Positions 46,326 to 57,403 of a stretch of 64,000 bases of DNA are shown here, piece after piece. This DNA is from Stropharia rugosoannulata. Lineage: Eukaryota; Basidiomycota; Agaricomycetes; Agaricales; Strophariaceae. A program made the translations under genes and the position numbers. Each line of letters begins with the position of its first letter. Within the stretch, counting starts at the first letter, position 1. The notes under the pieces were generated by a model. It did not search any database. It was given only the letters and a program-made list of their open reading frames with translations, and had not been told where the DNA came from. Location of the stretch: contig JANCIK010000005.1 of assembly GCA_028532985.1 (NCBI GenBank), forward strand, positions 1,928,501-1,992,500, written 5' to 3'.

Positions 46326-47719
46326 ATGCCCCTTAGAATTGGATACGGTGAGCCCTTACCTGATCTTGGGATTTTTCCAGCACCTGCATGTAGATCTTGT
46401 GTAGATCTGACGATATTAATTTAACAGTCCGAGAACACTTTTCTAGTCCCCTTTTGCAGTTTGCTGAAGCAGATGGGGGCAAAACCTTTACTCTTGTAGA
46501 ATGCCCTAGTGAGTGAACGAAAAATAAATGTTTCAGACATTTGTCTAATGATACTCTTAAGGTGGAACCGGTCAACTGATCTCACGACTTACGTCGGATG
46601 TCATTGATGTCGCCATGTACGCCGGGCAATAGCTCAAGTCGAATACAGTTGTTGAATCCATCCTTGTAGTGCATTGACGGATCCATTAATCTCCGGAATT
46701 GCCAACGGTTCACAGGCATATAAGCTTGTTGGCAGCTTTGTTTCCACTCCACTGAACTGGTAGGTTTATCGCTCGAAGGCACTCCCATATGACATCGTCG
46801 TAATCCAACCACAGGGGTGTTATCACTGGGACAAATTCTGAATTTAGTTCGATCTCAGACTTGAAAGGCACAACTATAGGCATTTCAAGAAATGGAAGGT
46901 ATACTTATTTTGTGCAATCTGTCGCGCTGATGTAAAGTTGATTCGCCGCAGTGGAAGCCAGACAATGGCATATGTTATGGCCCTTCAACAGGGATGGCCA
47001 ACAGATGATTTAAAATTTCAGAGTTAGTCATAGGAAAATTGGTATTTGAAGTATTACTGACCGAACCTGTAGTTAACAATGATATTCGCGGTCTTCTTAA
47101 CTCGGTCAACGATGGTTCAACAAGCGCATTCATGTGGGAATGGTTCACAACAAAACCCTTCGTGGACGCTGGAGAGGGGCGCTTTGTCCGTTTAACCCAT
47201 CTTTATTTTTGATTAATCGCTTACTTACCCGTTAATCATTCAATAGATTGGCTCTGTTCCCACTCCTTGGCCATCATGGCTGATCGCTGCCCACCCAGAG
47301 CGTGCATCCACGAAAGCGACCAGCACATTCCTTGACGGTCTTACCGATTATGTTAGGCGATTCGACTCGGAAGACCATCGTGAAAATAAGAACGTGCCTT
47401 TCATTGAGGAAAAGTTCGGTTACCCTAAGGATGATATTGAAGTCAGTATATCTGTCAACCTACCAACTAAAAACAAGGTTGACAATGAGATTTTCTAGGC
47501 TTGGCTTAAAACGGTAAAATATCCGCAAAGTTGCTCAGAAATACCAGTGAAGGTGATTCTGGATACGCTCGAGTAAGACTTCCTCTTATTCTTATTGTTT
47601 ATCCCTCTTAACATGGAACCCTGTACAGGGTTCTTGAAAAGGCGGGGGTTGTTAAAAGGCCTGATGGAGGGTTCAGTGTCGATGACTTCGTCAATAAAGA
47701 AGTCGTTAAGTTGTTATAA
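46326..47719 (+). CDS. Periplasmic-binding-protein-like II protein (Ca3427-type)
   Basis: This is a eukaryotic relative of bacterial ABC-transporter substrate-binding proteins (type II fold, related to taurine/NMT1-like binding proteins). Exon 1 is 46326-46347 (MPLRIGY). Splicing to 46428 gives VREHFSSPLLQFAEADGGKT, then after intron 46509-46561 GTGQLISRLTSDVIDVAI. Next come ALTDPLISGIANGSQAYKLV, GVITGTNSEFSSISDLKGTT, GSGSQTMAYVMALQQGWPTD, NNDIRGLLNSVNDGSTSAFM and GSVPTPWPSWLIAAHPERAS. The final exons give FIEEKFGYPKDDIE, AWLKTVKYPQSCSEIPVKVI and RPDGGFSVDDFVNKEVVKLL. The stop is at 47717-47719. There are eight or nine tiny exons. The protein starts directly at the first beta strand with no signal peptide, so it should be cytosolic. 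Ligand and function in fungi are unknown to me. Confidence 0.82.
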
Positions 47720-47889
47720 TAAACGGCGATGGAACTGCAGCGTTTGAGATGGTTTGCTTCATTAGATCTAGTCTGTTAGTCTGTTACATCATTTTTGAGA
47801 TTAATTGATCAGAAGCAATGTAAATTGTGCGGTGTTGGAGAATGAAACAATGATACAAGAAAAAGGGAGTTCAACAATATAGGTTACAT

Positions 47890-48933
47890 TCATTCGTGCA
47901 CCTCTTCAATGAAGCCTGACTTGATTTCAGTTGGCGCTGTGTCATTGAAAAGCGTCTCTCCTTTCTTCTCTGCCTTATTGAGGAAACCTGACGCGAGACA
48001 AGTTGGTAGAATTAGATATTGAAAGGTACGCAGCATTATCACAAACCTTTCATCTTCTTTTTGTGAGCTTTCTCCCTTTCATCATCAATTACTCGCAGTC
48101 TTGCAATTTCCTGATCAACTAACGCCGCATCTGGTTAACAGGTCAAAGGTCATGCACATCTTCGCATTAACTTTTGATTTACCGGTAGGGTTTTTCTTTT
48201 TCAGGTCTTCTAGAATCTTCAGGGCCTTTTCAAAGAATCCTTGTTCCCCGAGTCCCTTCCCTTTTCTGAACATGGCCTTGTAGTTGTCTTCATTCTTTGC
48301 AAGGGCCTGTTAAGAAGGGAATCATAAATACGTGAGAAAACAGGGTATAGTAGGATAGGCAAGATTACCTTGTCAGCCGTTTCCACAGCGCGTTTCCAAT
48401 TTTGATTTTTCAGGTGGCATGCAGACATATTAGCGTATATCTTCTCTAGTATTTCGTCTACCTGGAGCATACGTGTTATAGCGACTACGACGAAAGACAC
48501 GGGTTGAAACAGACCTCCGTCCGTTCTTTCTCTTTTCCAGGCGCAGCCCGGTCCGTCGAGGTGCTTGGAGAAGCCATACCCAAGCTTTGAAGAGCATTCC
48601 TAGGATTCGAGTGTCATATAAGTAGCAGAGATGTAGCGATTCGGTTAGAGCGCACTTGTCCAGACCGAGTAAATACATAAGCGCCTAAAGTTTGATGGTG
48701 GTTCAGTGGCACAGTCAGTTGAGTAGTAGGCAAGATAAGTTACTTCATGGTAGGCTTTCAGAGCTATTACACGTCGTAAGTATTTTAGAGATATGAGGAG
48801 AAATGGTGTACGATCATTCACCATCTTTCGTATTTCCAACCTTGAAGGCCTGGTCCCCTGAATCTTTCTTCTGCTTAGCGACATTGAGTTTCTGAACGGT
48901 CGAGTTAGAGGGATCGAGCGCAATATCAGCCAT
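47890..48933 (-). CDS. Tetratricopeptide-repeat protein
   Basis: The start MADIALDPSNSTVQKLNVAK at 48933 is followed by KKDSGDQAFKVGNTKDG. Introns interrupt every 30-60 codons. The TPR core reads ILEKIYANMSACHLKNQNWK, then RAVETADKALAKNEDNYKAM, then FRKGKGLGEQGFFEKALKIL, matching two consecutive TPR units of the immunophilin/TTC9 co-chaperone type. The C-terminus is basic and helical (ARLRVIDDEREKAHKKKMKG) and ends FIEEVHE at the stop 47890-47892. A role as an Hsp90/Hsp70 co-chaperone-like adaptor is likely from the family. No peptidyl-prolyl isomerase domain is present. About 230 residues. Confidence 0.75.
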
Positions 48934-49191
48934 GGTTCGGTCTTAGAAAAGGAAATGCGATATATATTGGGGCTAAAAGTAATATGACAGAGCAAAGAGC
49001 AGAGCAGCAAATTAGTAGAGATCCGAACAGAGTTGAGCTTGAGTTGAGTCAAGTCCCCACGCGCAGCATATTATCGCGTCTGGGGGCTGTGCTATCTGTT
49101 GTGGGTTGCTTGGCCGAGTGACCCCGAAGTGTTGTCCCGTTCCCCCTCGCGTCGGGGACACTCGTTATTTTCCTCATACTCTACTCTTGAA

Positions 49192-49501
49192 ATGTCGCTC
49201 CTTGCCAATGTCGTTGGCTTCTCCCTCTTTGGGCTGGCTGCACGAGTAGGTCAGCTTAGCATCAAAGGCAGGAACCTATATTCCAGTGCGTATCTGCCAA
49301 ATACGTTGCATACACACCCATTAACTCTGTACTACAGACCCAGGCGGCCACCTCCTGTCCATGGGTGCCTTTGGAGTTATTGGATACTATGCATACCAAT
49401 GGGAAACATACTCTGGCAACCTTCTTGACAAGAAGCACCAAGAAATTATTGAACGGCGGCAGCGAGCTATGGCAGCCGCAGAGGGGACAGAAGACAACTA
49501 A
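49192..49501 (+). CDS. Small membrane protein, possibly mitochondrial
   Basis: Two exons (49192-49285 and 49338-49501) join in phase to give 85 residues. The protein starts MSLLANVVGFSLFGLAARVG, then NPGGHLLSMGAFGVIGYYAY, and ends in a charged helix (DKKHQEIIERRQRAMAAAEG). One or two hydrophobic segments and a charged C-terminal helix are the form of small accessory subunits of respiratory complexes. I recall similar fungal sequences annotated as complex I-associated, but cannot confirm this. The short intron has GTGCGT and CTACAG ends. Confidence 0.62.
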
Positions 49502-52500
49502 CACCATTGCCAAGGGTATTGGTGGCATCTTAGGCCACGAGGTGTACATTATGTGAGTAATTATTTGTGTCGCATGATTCTTCATATTTACGACGCTGCT
49601 TTAAAGATGTTATTTCCTATAGAGAATATAAGAACATAACCTGCAAGCTCTGGGACTACTCGATTCGACCGTAAGAAAGTTATTACTCGACGCTCGTGGT
49701 GGAGCGCTCGATGAATAGCTGCTGGAAAGTTTAAGATTACAGGCTTCATTAAATTATTTTGCAAGCAACAGCATGCAGCATTTATCAAGCTGCACATGAC
49801 AACACGACTCAAGGCGGGAGAATAATTGCATCAGTATGCAGGTCGTCGAAATGTTGCAGTTGGTAAATAATCCTTGGAATTCGGATGTCCTGGTCGTACA
49901 ACAAGATGTGTGGATGAGGTGTGAGGTATTGAAGACAGCGTCAGAGTGCTAGTTCATTTACAGGCTCTGACGTTTTTGGCAACGCAAGCTTTTCTCCTCA
50001 TACAACGCCAGGCTGTCTTTGTGCTGTTACGCTTACTATCTATCCAGTCACCATCCGACCTTAATATGGCGACATGCTAGAATCCGCTGTCCAGGTTCTT
50101 TCAATGCGCACTCGCCTTTTGTTTGGACTACTTTACTGGCTTTTTTGTCTGTTTTAAACCCTTTCTGAGGCATTGTCTATTACTTATGAATTGCAACAGT
50201 CCGTCAGACGGTATCCCTTGAGCTTACGCTTGATCGTTAAGCTTTAGGCAATCGCAAAAACACACGTACTTATCCAGTTTATAAGCTTCTGCGTCACTCT
50301 TCACGTTCACAATATAATTCAAATCGCGCCACGCGAAAAAAGAGTATGTTGATTCAGCCACGCTCGGGGGCACACAAATTTTACTAAGCAAGGGAAGGAG
50401 GAAAACAAAAGAAGACATAGCCGATAATCAAAGGAACAGAAACAAAGCCAGATTTTTCAAAAGAAGCAAGGGAAGTTGCAAATTCAGATAAGGGGCGCAA
50501 ATGCAGCACGCACGCAAATTATAAACCAGTCGCGAAATAAGGAATAAAGAAAGCGGGGAGAAGAGTGTATCGCAAGGCGGCGCACAAAAAAAAAACAAGA
50601 CCGACAAAGGTCGACGGGGGGCAAAATCAAGTATGAGATGAAATGAGATCTAAGCTTCGGTAAGTACAAAGTCCGCAAAATCGGAGAAGAAAAATGCGAG
50701 CGGCTGTGGACAAGGGCAGGCCTTCCAGGAGGAAGATGCCGTTGTCAATTGTATGTATGGTATGTGCAGTGGCGAAGGGTGAAAATGAAGAGAAATGAAT
50801 CTGTGAGATGATTTGCAAGTATGAACTGTTGATATGTAAATGGGTGTTGATGGTTTGGGGGGGATGGATGAATGGGGCAATGTGTTTGTTTGTCTGCAAT
50901 ACATGTGAATGAAGCACAAAAGGACAAAGAAAAAGAAAAGAGGACAGGAAGAAAGAAAAGAGAGCAGTGGCTTGGCGAGAGAGGCAACGCAGAGTAACGA
51001 CGTACTATATATGTATACTGTATACATATAGTTCGCGAAAAGAAGTCGATGTGCGTCAGTCAATTGAAAAGACCATTCGGGAATGGGCGGGAGTATAATC
51101 GGCAGGTAGGGTACGGCAAGTACAGCAGGTAGGATAGATCCGGGGAGTTCGAGTTCAGTTTCCAATAGTGTTACACGCTCGCACGTCCAGGCGAACAATC
51201 CAGTTGGGTTTGGGTAAGGGCAGATAGGTGCGGCAATGGATGGGGGTAGTGGCCAGCAGAGCGAGGTCGGCCGCGCGGAAGGGGTCTGATGCTAAGCAGC
51301 GGGTTGACGGTAGGCGCTTGCCGACGGAAATGTGCGAAGGAAGCTGCGATGTAGAATATGAGCAAGACAAGAAAGCCCACAAATAGCAAGCGGCGGGCGA
51401 CTTCACGGTGACATAGCGACCGCCAAAGAACAACAAAACAGCGATTTCAAATTTCGAATGCACGGCCTGGGAAGAAAAGGTGAGGGCAAGGGTAAAGGGC
51501 AAGGGAACGGGAACGGGCAAATGCAAAAGAGCGTAAAAGGGCGTTATATCCACAAGACAAAAGAGAGAGAGAAAAAGGCCAAGACGACCAAATTGTTGTT
51601 GAGTGAGGACAATGAAAGGAATGGATGTGCTTTTATGTTGTAAGTATGTACGTAGGTACGCAGCTACATGGGTGCAAATGGGGATGGGCGCATGCTTAGC
51701 ACGCTGAAGTAGATAACTGGAAATCAATGAGTGAGTGATGTCTTGAAGAATGAGTCAGAGGAAGGACAGTGATGTGAATATGTAGAGTACATAGAACCAG
51801 CCAGGAGGTAGAGGTAGGTAGTACATATAACTGAAGGAAAAGAAAACAATACCAGGAGAAATGAGTGGTTGCTAGGCACATATGGCAAAAGGAAAAGACG
51901 CCATGCATCAATGGGTGCCAGCGAAATGGGCAAGGGGTTGCTAGCTGCCAATAGTAGGGAGAGCGGTGGTAGGATAGATGAATAGGCGGATAAATGAGGT
52001 TGCAGAAGCAGGTAGGCAGGCGCTAGTGGTACTGAACAAGCAGACATGGTAGCTAAGCAGGTGGATAGTCGATAACAGGCAGTTGAACTGATTCGCAGAG
52101 ATACGTAGAATAAATGTTGCGGTGTCGCGAGGTTTGGCCTGTGTTGCGTTGCATTATACCATGATGAAGATAATATGCTGTAGTGTTGGATCGGTTAGCG
52201 ATATGTATGCCTTTCTGTTCGATATAGACAAGGTGCAGCAAGCAAGTATTGATGTGCGGAGCAACTAGCAAACAAAATAAATCAACCTGAGATCCTGTAG
52301 CAAAATGGCTCTGACTTACTGCTGGCCGGAGAGGTGAGAGATAAGAGTAGACAGCTTGGTATTGTAATTGTGCATGCAGTTGCTGTTTGTGCTTGGGAGA
52401 TGGGTGAGGTATTGTGTTGATGGATGGATTGCGTGTGATACGATGCGAACGAGATGAATGAAATGTCGATAAATGGGTGGTGGGTAGGTATCAGTTAATA

Positions 52501-52769
52501 TTGTTGAACGGATGATAATATTGATGTGATGACTGCGAGCCGCTCCGACGCTGATGTTGCCCGGGCGCTCGTAGTGTTTGAGCAGCGTCCAGATAGGCAA
52601 CGAGGCGACTGGATGCTGGAGGTTAGTTAATAGTGATACACGATAAGTATACACACACGGCGAGCCTGCACTGCCGCCCCCGTGTGTTTCCAGTTTCTTC
52701 TTGTATATTTCTTCGTCGACTTCAAACTCTTCTTCCCCTTCCTACTTTGTCTCTTCCGCTCGCCAACGC
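49502..52769. other. Gene-poor, purine-biased (plus strand) region
   Basis: From about 50380 to 52650 the plus strand is strikingly A/G-rich, and the minus strand correspondingly C/T-rich. Minus-strand open frames (50650-51198, 51155-51727, 51724-52047) are full of Ser, Pro, Leu, His and Phe, as expected from translating pyrimidine-rich DNA, and have no domain. It probably holds the very long 3' leader of the minus-strand gene at 52770 or a separate non-coding transcript. A candidate intron at 52265-52319 is listed separately. Confidence 0.4.
52265..52319 (-). other. Candidate 55-bp intron in non-coding region
   Basis: On the minus strand a GTAAGT donor at 52319 and an acceptor ending GCTAG at 52265 enclose 55 bp, the usual intron size here. 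Flanking frames (52316-52654 and 52053-52271) carry no recognisable protein, so it would lie in an untranslated region or non-coding RNA. Confidence 0.35.
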
Positions 52770-55091
52770 TCAACTCATCTGGAACGCACTCCCCAACCCG
52801 CGTTCCCTACCTTCTCTCGCTCGCTTCGGGCTTCCAAAGCCCTCTTCCAACACCAGAGCCTTTCCCAGAACTCCTACTCCGGCAGAGCCATCCGCACTAT
52901 TAGCAGTAGCATTGGCGCCTTCCTCATCTATCATGCTTCCAAACGAGATCCTTCGCCCACCCGCAAGGCGACGAACGCGCCTCAAAGTCTTCAAGCGCGG
53001 GCTTGCCTGGTCGGGGCTCAGCGGTGGTGCGAGAGCAGAGTTGCGTGTAGGCGAGGTGGGAGCAGGAGGTAAAGCTACGGCACTTGGGACGGGGCTCGCA
53101 GGCGCGTTTGCAGGAAGCAGGGTGAAGTTTTGCATAAGCAGCGGAGCGCGCGCCGCCAGTGGCTGGCGAACGCCGCGCGGAGAGGACAAAGGTGCAGATG
53201 CAAGCGGGGCAGGGGGCAGCTCCGCACCGAACATACTCGGGTTGCGCTGGAGACTCATGCGTGGGGCGCGTGGTGCACTCTCGCGAGCGCGCGGAGAAGT
53301 GGGTGCTTTGTCTTTGGCGGCGCGAGCAGCATGCATGTCTCGCTCAGCCGCCTTGTCCTTGCTAAGGGTAACGCGATGTCCTGGTGTACCCTTTCCGTGC
53401 TCTTTTTCTTTTACCTCTACCTTCGCGGGTTTCTCTTTGTCCTTTGAGTTGGTTGCATCGTATACCATCGGCTGATTGTACAGATACGGCTTGACGACGC
53501 GCCGCACCTTGGGGCTTGCCAAAGGGCTGTCGCGCTCCCTATTGGCTCTGGCGGCACGAGGCGATGCAACAGGAGACCCAGCGACGCTCGGGCTAGGTGG
53601 GACGGACGGAGGGGGGCTGGCCACATCCTCAACGTCGGGGCGAGTGCGTATCTTTTTGGCGCGCCTGGTGCGGGCTTTCTCTTCTTCATCGGAAGAAGGG
53701 CAGGAGCCAGTCGACAGATGTCGTACATGACGTTCCTTCTCCTTAGCCGCTGTCGTGTCTTGAGCGGCAGCCTTCATCCCTGCCTTGGCCCTTGCGTCCT
53801 GGGCTAATGCACCGTAAGACGGCGCCCTCTTAAGACCCGCGTAGTCCTTGGGAGGAGGGGGAGGAGGTACGCCTGCAGAGAAAGAATCCGAGCGACGCAC
53901 GCGCTGGAGAATGGGATTGTGCGCCATGCCACCATTGCTGCTTGCACTGCTGCTGAACATGGAGCTAGAGGAGAGGGTAGAAGCGGAACGGCGCAGCGCA
54001 CGGGGACGGAGGCCCATTGCAAGACCTTTGCCGAGGGTAAGCGGCGCAGATGACAGCGATGAGATGCTGTTGAGCGTGGTGGAGCTGGGTGTAGAAGGGC
54101 TGATGAGGCCAGGAACATCGCTAGAATGCGGGGGCGATTCGGAACGTCGGTTCTCATCAGCAGCCGTCTTGCCGCGGGGGGTGCGGGCATAGGGATGGAA
54201 GGCAGGATTGGGGAAGGTGCGGTCGTTACGCTGAAGGCGGTTCGAAAGTCTAATTTGAAAGACGTGTCAGCAGATCTGGCAAATGAAAAGGAGGCCAGGG
54301 GCATATGAAAGGCTTTAGCATGGCATGCTTTGACTAGGGCAGATGGGGCATGCATACAGGAGGCAAATGCAAAGGCAAATGGAGGGGAACAAGGCCGGAA
54401 CAGAACTCACTTTGCGATGTTTGGGTTATCCTTGAGATCGGCCGCTCCGGGCTTAATGAAGTCCATGCTGGACTGCCTGTAGAGGGGACGACGGGGGCCT
54501 ACGCCAACGGTGCGCAGAGGCTTATCTGCGGCGTCGTGTGCGTAGGAGTAGTTGGAGGCGGAGCCGTCTTCGATCTCGACGACATCCTCCTCATGGATGA
54601 TGTGGCGACGCTTCTCTGCGAGGGCTTCTTCTTTGGCGCGGGCGCGGGCGAGTTCGAGAAGCTTGACGCGCGTCGCACGGATGGAATGGGGCCAGTCGAC
54701 GGGACCTTTCGCACTGGCGACGCCGCGGGCAATTTTGTCGAGGAGGTTGGAGGGGGGAATGGAGCCGTTGAAGGGGGTAACTAGATGGGCAGGTAGCGCG
54801 TCGAGGGTCTGGGGGGAGGGTTAGCGGCGACAGGCAGAATGGGGGGCGACATACGCGGGTGAGAAGGAGGATCTGTTCGGGTTTCCAGTCGAATTCCATG
54901 TCGTCTGCATTTGAGCTGTTCCAGCTGTCTGTGCTCTTGCGGTTCTGGGCGTAGCAGACGGGGGGCGGGCAGGCGTCGAAGCAGCCGCTGCTGCGAGGGG
55001 TGTGTGGGGAGGCGGCGGAGTTGAGGGAGAGGAGGGAGGAGCGGCGGCGGGACTGGGGCGCCTGCTGGAGCGGCGTGCGCCGCGTCTGCAT
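52770..55091 (-). CDS. Low-complexity Ser/Pro/Ala-rich protein, unknown
   Basis: The start MQTRRTPLQQAPQSRRRSSL at 55091 leads to a small ordered part: DDMEFDWKPEQILLLTR, then after an intron TLDALPAHLVTPFNGSIPPS and DWPHSIRATRVKLLELARAR. A second intron (about 54248-54410) joins PGAADLKDNPNIAK to LSNRLQRNDRTFPNPAFHPY. The last 415 residues are rich in Ser, Pro, Ala, Arg and Lys with many SP/SPR motifs (DSPLASPKVRRVVKP; APTSPRARESAPR), likely phosphorylation sites in a disordered protein. It ends GLGSAFQMS at 52770. The family was not recognised. The DWKPEQILLLTRTLDALPA part is probably the conserved core. Local GC content is higher than in neighbouring genes. Confidence 0.72.
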
Positions 55092-57403
55092 TGTTGAGAA
55101 AGAAACAGAAAAGAAGGGAGGGGACGGCAGCGGCGCTGCTTGCAGATACTCGCGTCAATGTGGGTACAACCCGCCAAATTCACTGAAACTCCGCTCACCG
55201 CTCCCCGCGCACCAAGCACGACCACACTTTCCCACACACCAAGATCCGCCGCTCGGACCACCAGACGGCCTTCTCCGCTCGCGTGCTCGATTGCACCGTA
55301 TGTGCTGCAGCCCGTTTTGTGCGCCGGCCAACGTGCCCTGCTCGTGCCTCGCCTGCCTCTGATGTGACACGCCTCGAGGCCTCCATATATATCCCAGGCC
55401 CGTCTGCCGACTCGTATGTTTTCCGTCTATTTGTTTTCTCCCTTTCTTTTCTTTCCTCCAGCGCAGATCGCCGACCTTATCATGTTATCAATCTATCACC
55501 CGCCCTTGTCTCTTCCGCTTTCTCTCTCTCCCCATCACCCACCGCGCCGACACCGCCAGCCGACCATCATGCATCAGTCACGCACACATGCATGCACGCT
55601 CGGATATGTATCTGCCATGCCAGCACACCTGCCAGCATCCCAGCCTCGCCCCCGCGCCCTCCATGCTTACTCCACCCACATAATCCCCACTCGGGCAATA
55701 CACATTCCGCCAGGGTCCTTCTTCCTGGGCATTTTGCCCTCTTTTTGCCTGGGCGCCTCCAATAGCGCTGTGTACGCATATATTTATGGCACTGCATAAG
55801 ATCACTCGCACCGGCGCAATCTCTTTATGGGTCTACTTTACTGCGACGCGGACCTTGGGGCCCTCTGCAGTCTGGAGCTTTCGTCACTCTATAATTGCCC
55901 TTAATAACTCACCTCAACGAGCTCCTTCGTTCCCTCAACCCTGCTTAAGCTATTACTCCAGTAGCTGCCTAACTCCTCCGGCTCCCGGCCACCCGCAATA
56001 CCGACTGCGTCAAGTAATACCCGTCCAGCCTAAGCCATGGTTCTCCCATCTGCTGTTCTGACGCGTCGCTCATGGTACTTATATCGCGCAGGTCATCTCT
56101 GTTGAGCTGCTCCTCCGCCTTACGTGTTAGCGCCCCACCCACAATTATAGGCGCTTCGAGCCGTTTCTTCCATCGCACTTGTAAGCGCATCTTCAACGCG
56201 TCACAATTGGCACCATACTGGGGGGTCATTATCTCGAGTCTCCGACCCACTCCACCTTGTTAGACTAGCGCTGGATGGATCCACCTCGGAGTCTATACCA
56301 TATATTTATCCCCCTGTCTAACGTCGGTGGACCGTGGTTGTGGATACATACCCCACGGCGCTAATTCGAGAATTGTCTTAGCAAAAATACATCTTCATTT
56401 CCCAAGAAACAACCCAAAATTAATTAAATGAAACTGTCCTCGAAGAAAGAATGCAACAGATATCGAAGACCGTATGTGTGTATGCACACAATGTTCCTGA
56501 ACCCCCGGGCATGAAACCCGCCCGTGCTGTTGCGATCACATCCTAATCGCACTTCCAACAGTTTCAGCTTACTTGCAGCAATGCTGCTTCTGCAGCGCGG
56601 TGACATACTCTGCTCCGTAGAAGGAGTGGTATAGATAACAAGGCGACAAGCAAGGCGCGAGGAGGGCGCAATGAAAGTGAAATGAAGCCTCATTCTTACA
56701 ACGTGTGGTGCCGTCTTCAGTTCGACCTCTAAGAGAATTCCCTTTCACTTTGTCCTCCTTGACCATCTTGGTCGGGTACCCGGGTACGTCCTCGATTCAT
56801 CTTCTGTAGGGCTTACCAACACTGTACATTTGCATAAACTAATTAACTGTTGTGTCCAAGCAAAAGGGGACAAAAAGCGGGCGTATGTCTGCTAGGAAAG
56901 GACTGAGCGCACTCAGCGAGATTATGTGGTGTTAACGAATTCAACTTGGAAAATCTTGGGTGAACTCTGCCGACGTTCATACCAGGATTTTGATGGTTCC
57001 CAATAAAATCCGCAAGGGCTTGCACACACCATGGTTGGGCGCGCCAAAAACAGTATCTTCCGTTGACCCTATTTTTGTTGGTGTCTACGCCTGCGCCCTT
57101 ATTTGCTTATTTCAGTAGGGATGATCAGGCACTACTGTCAAACTGTCAATCGACGATATAGCGGTATGTGAACGGCACCACGAAACGATATCTTATAAGA
57201 ACTTTGCTCGTTTTACACCTGTATATAATTCATTACAGTTATAAGCTCGATCGCAAAAGAACGTTCGATGCAAATGGCTCATGTTGGTTTTGCTAATAAA
57301 TACGCATGTGAAGAGAAAGGGAAAGGGAAGGAACAAACCATTACAAAAGTACAGAAAACACCGCAGAGAGAGAAAAGCGTAAACGGTAGACGTCTATATG
57401 ACT
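55092..57403. other. Long intergenic region upstream of the low-complexity gene
   Basis: About 2.3 kb. Frames at 55283-55799 (+) come from C/T-rich sequence. The minus frame 55969-56250 looks mildly coding but has no family. A minus frame at 56569-56766 (MVKEDKVKGNSLRGRTEDGT..., ending QKQHCCK) could be a tiny gene, but support is weak. Confidence 0.4.

Noticed and set aside
46333..46812. Two minus-strand frames of about 80 residues
   Set aside because: The plus strand here splices cleanly into the binding-protein-like gene.
20017..47719. TauD-like dioxygenase and binding-protein homolog as a sulfonate-use cluster
   Set aside because: They are about 25 kb apart with many unrelated housekeeping genes between them, so clustering is not supported.
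50650..51727. Two minus-strand frames of 182 and 190 residues
   Set aside because: Composition (Pro, Leu, Ser, Phe, His) follows from pyrimidine-rich DNA, with no conserved motif.
52633..53475. 280-residue plus-strand frame
   Set aside because: It is antisense to the well-formed minus-strand low-complexity gene, whose frame fits its introns and start better.
55283..55799. Plus-strand frames of 127-160 residues
   Set aside because: Overlapping frames in C/T-rich promoter-like sequence upstream of a minus-strand gene, with no protein features.
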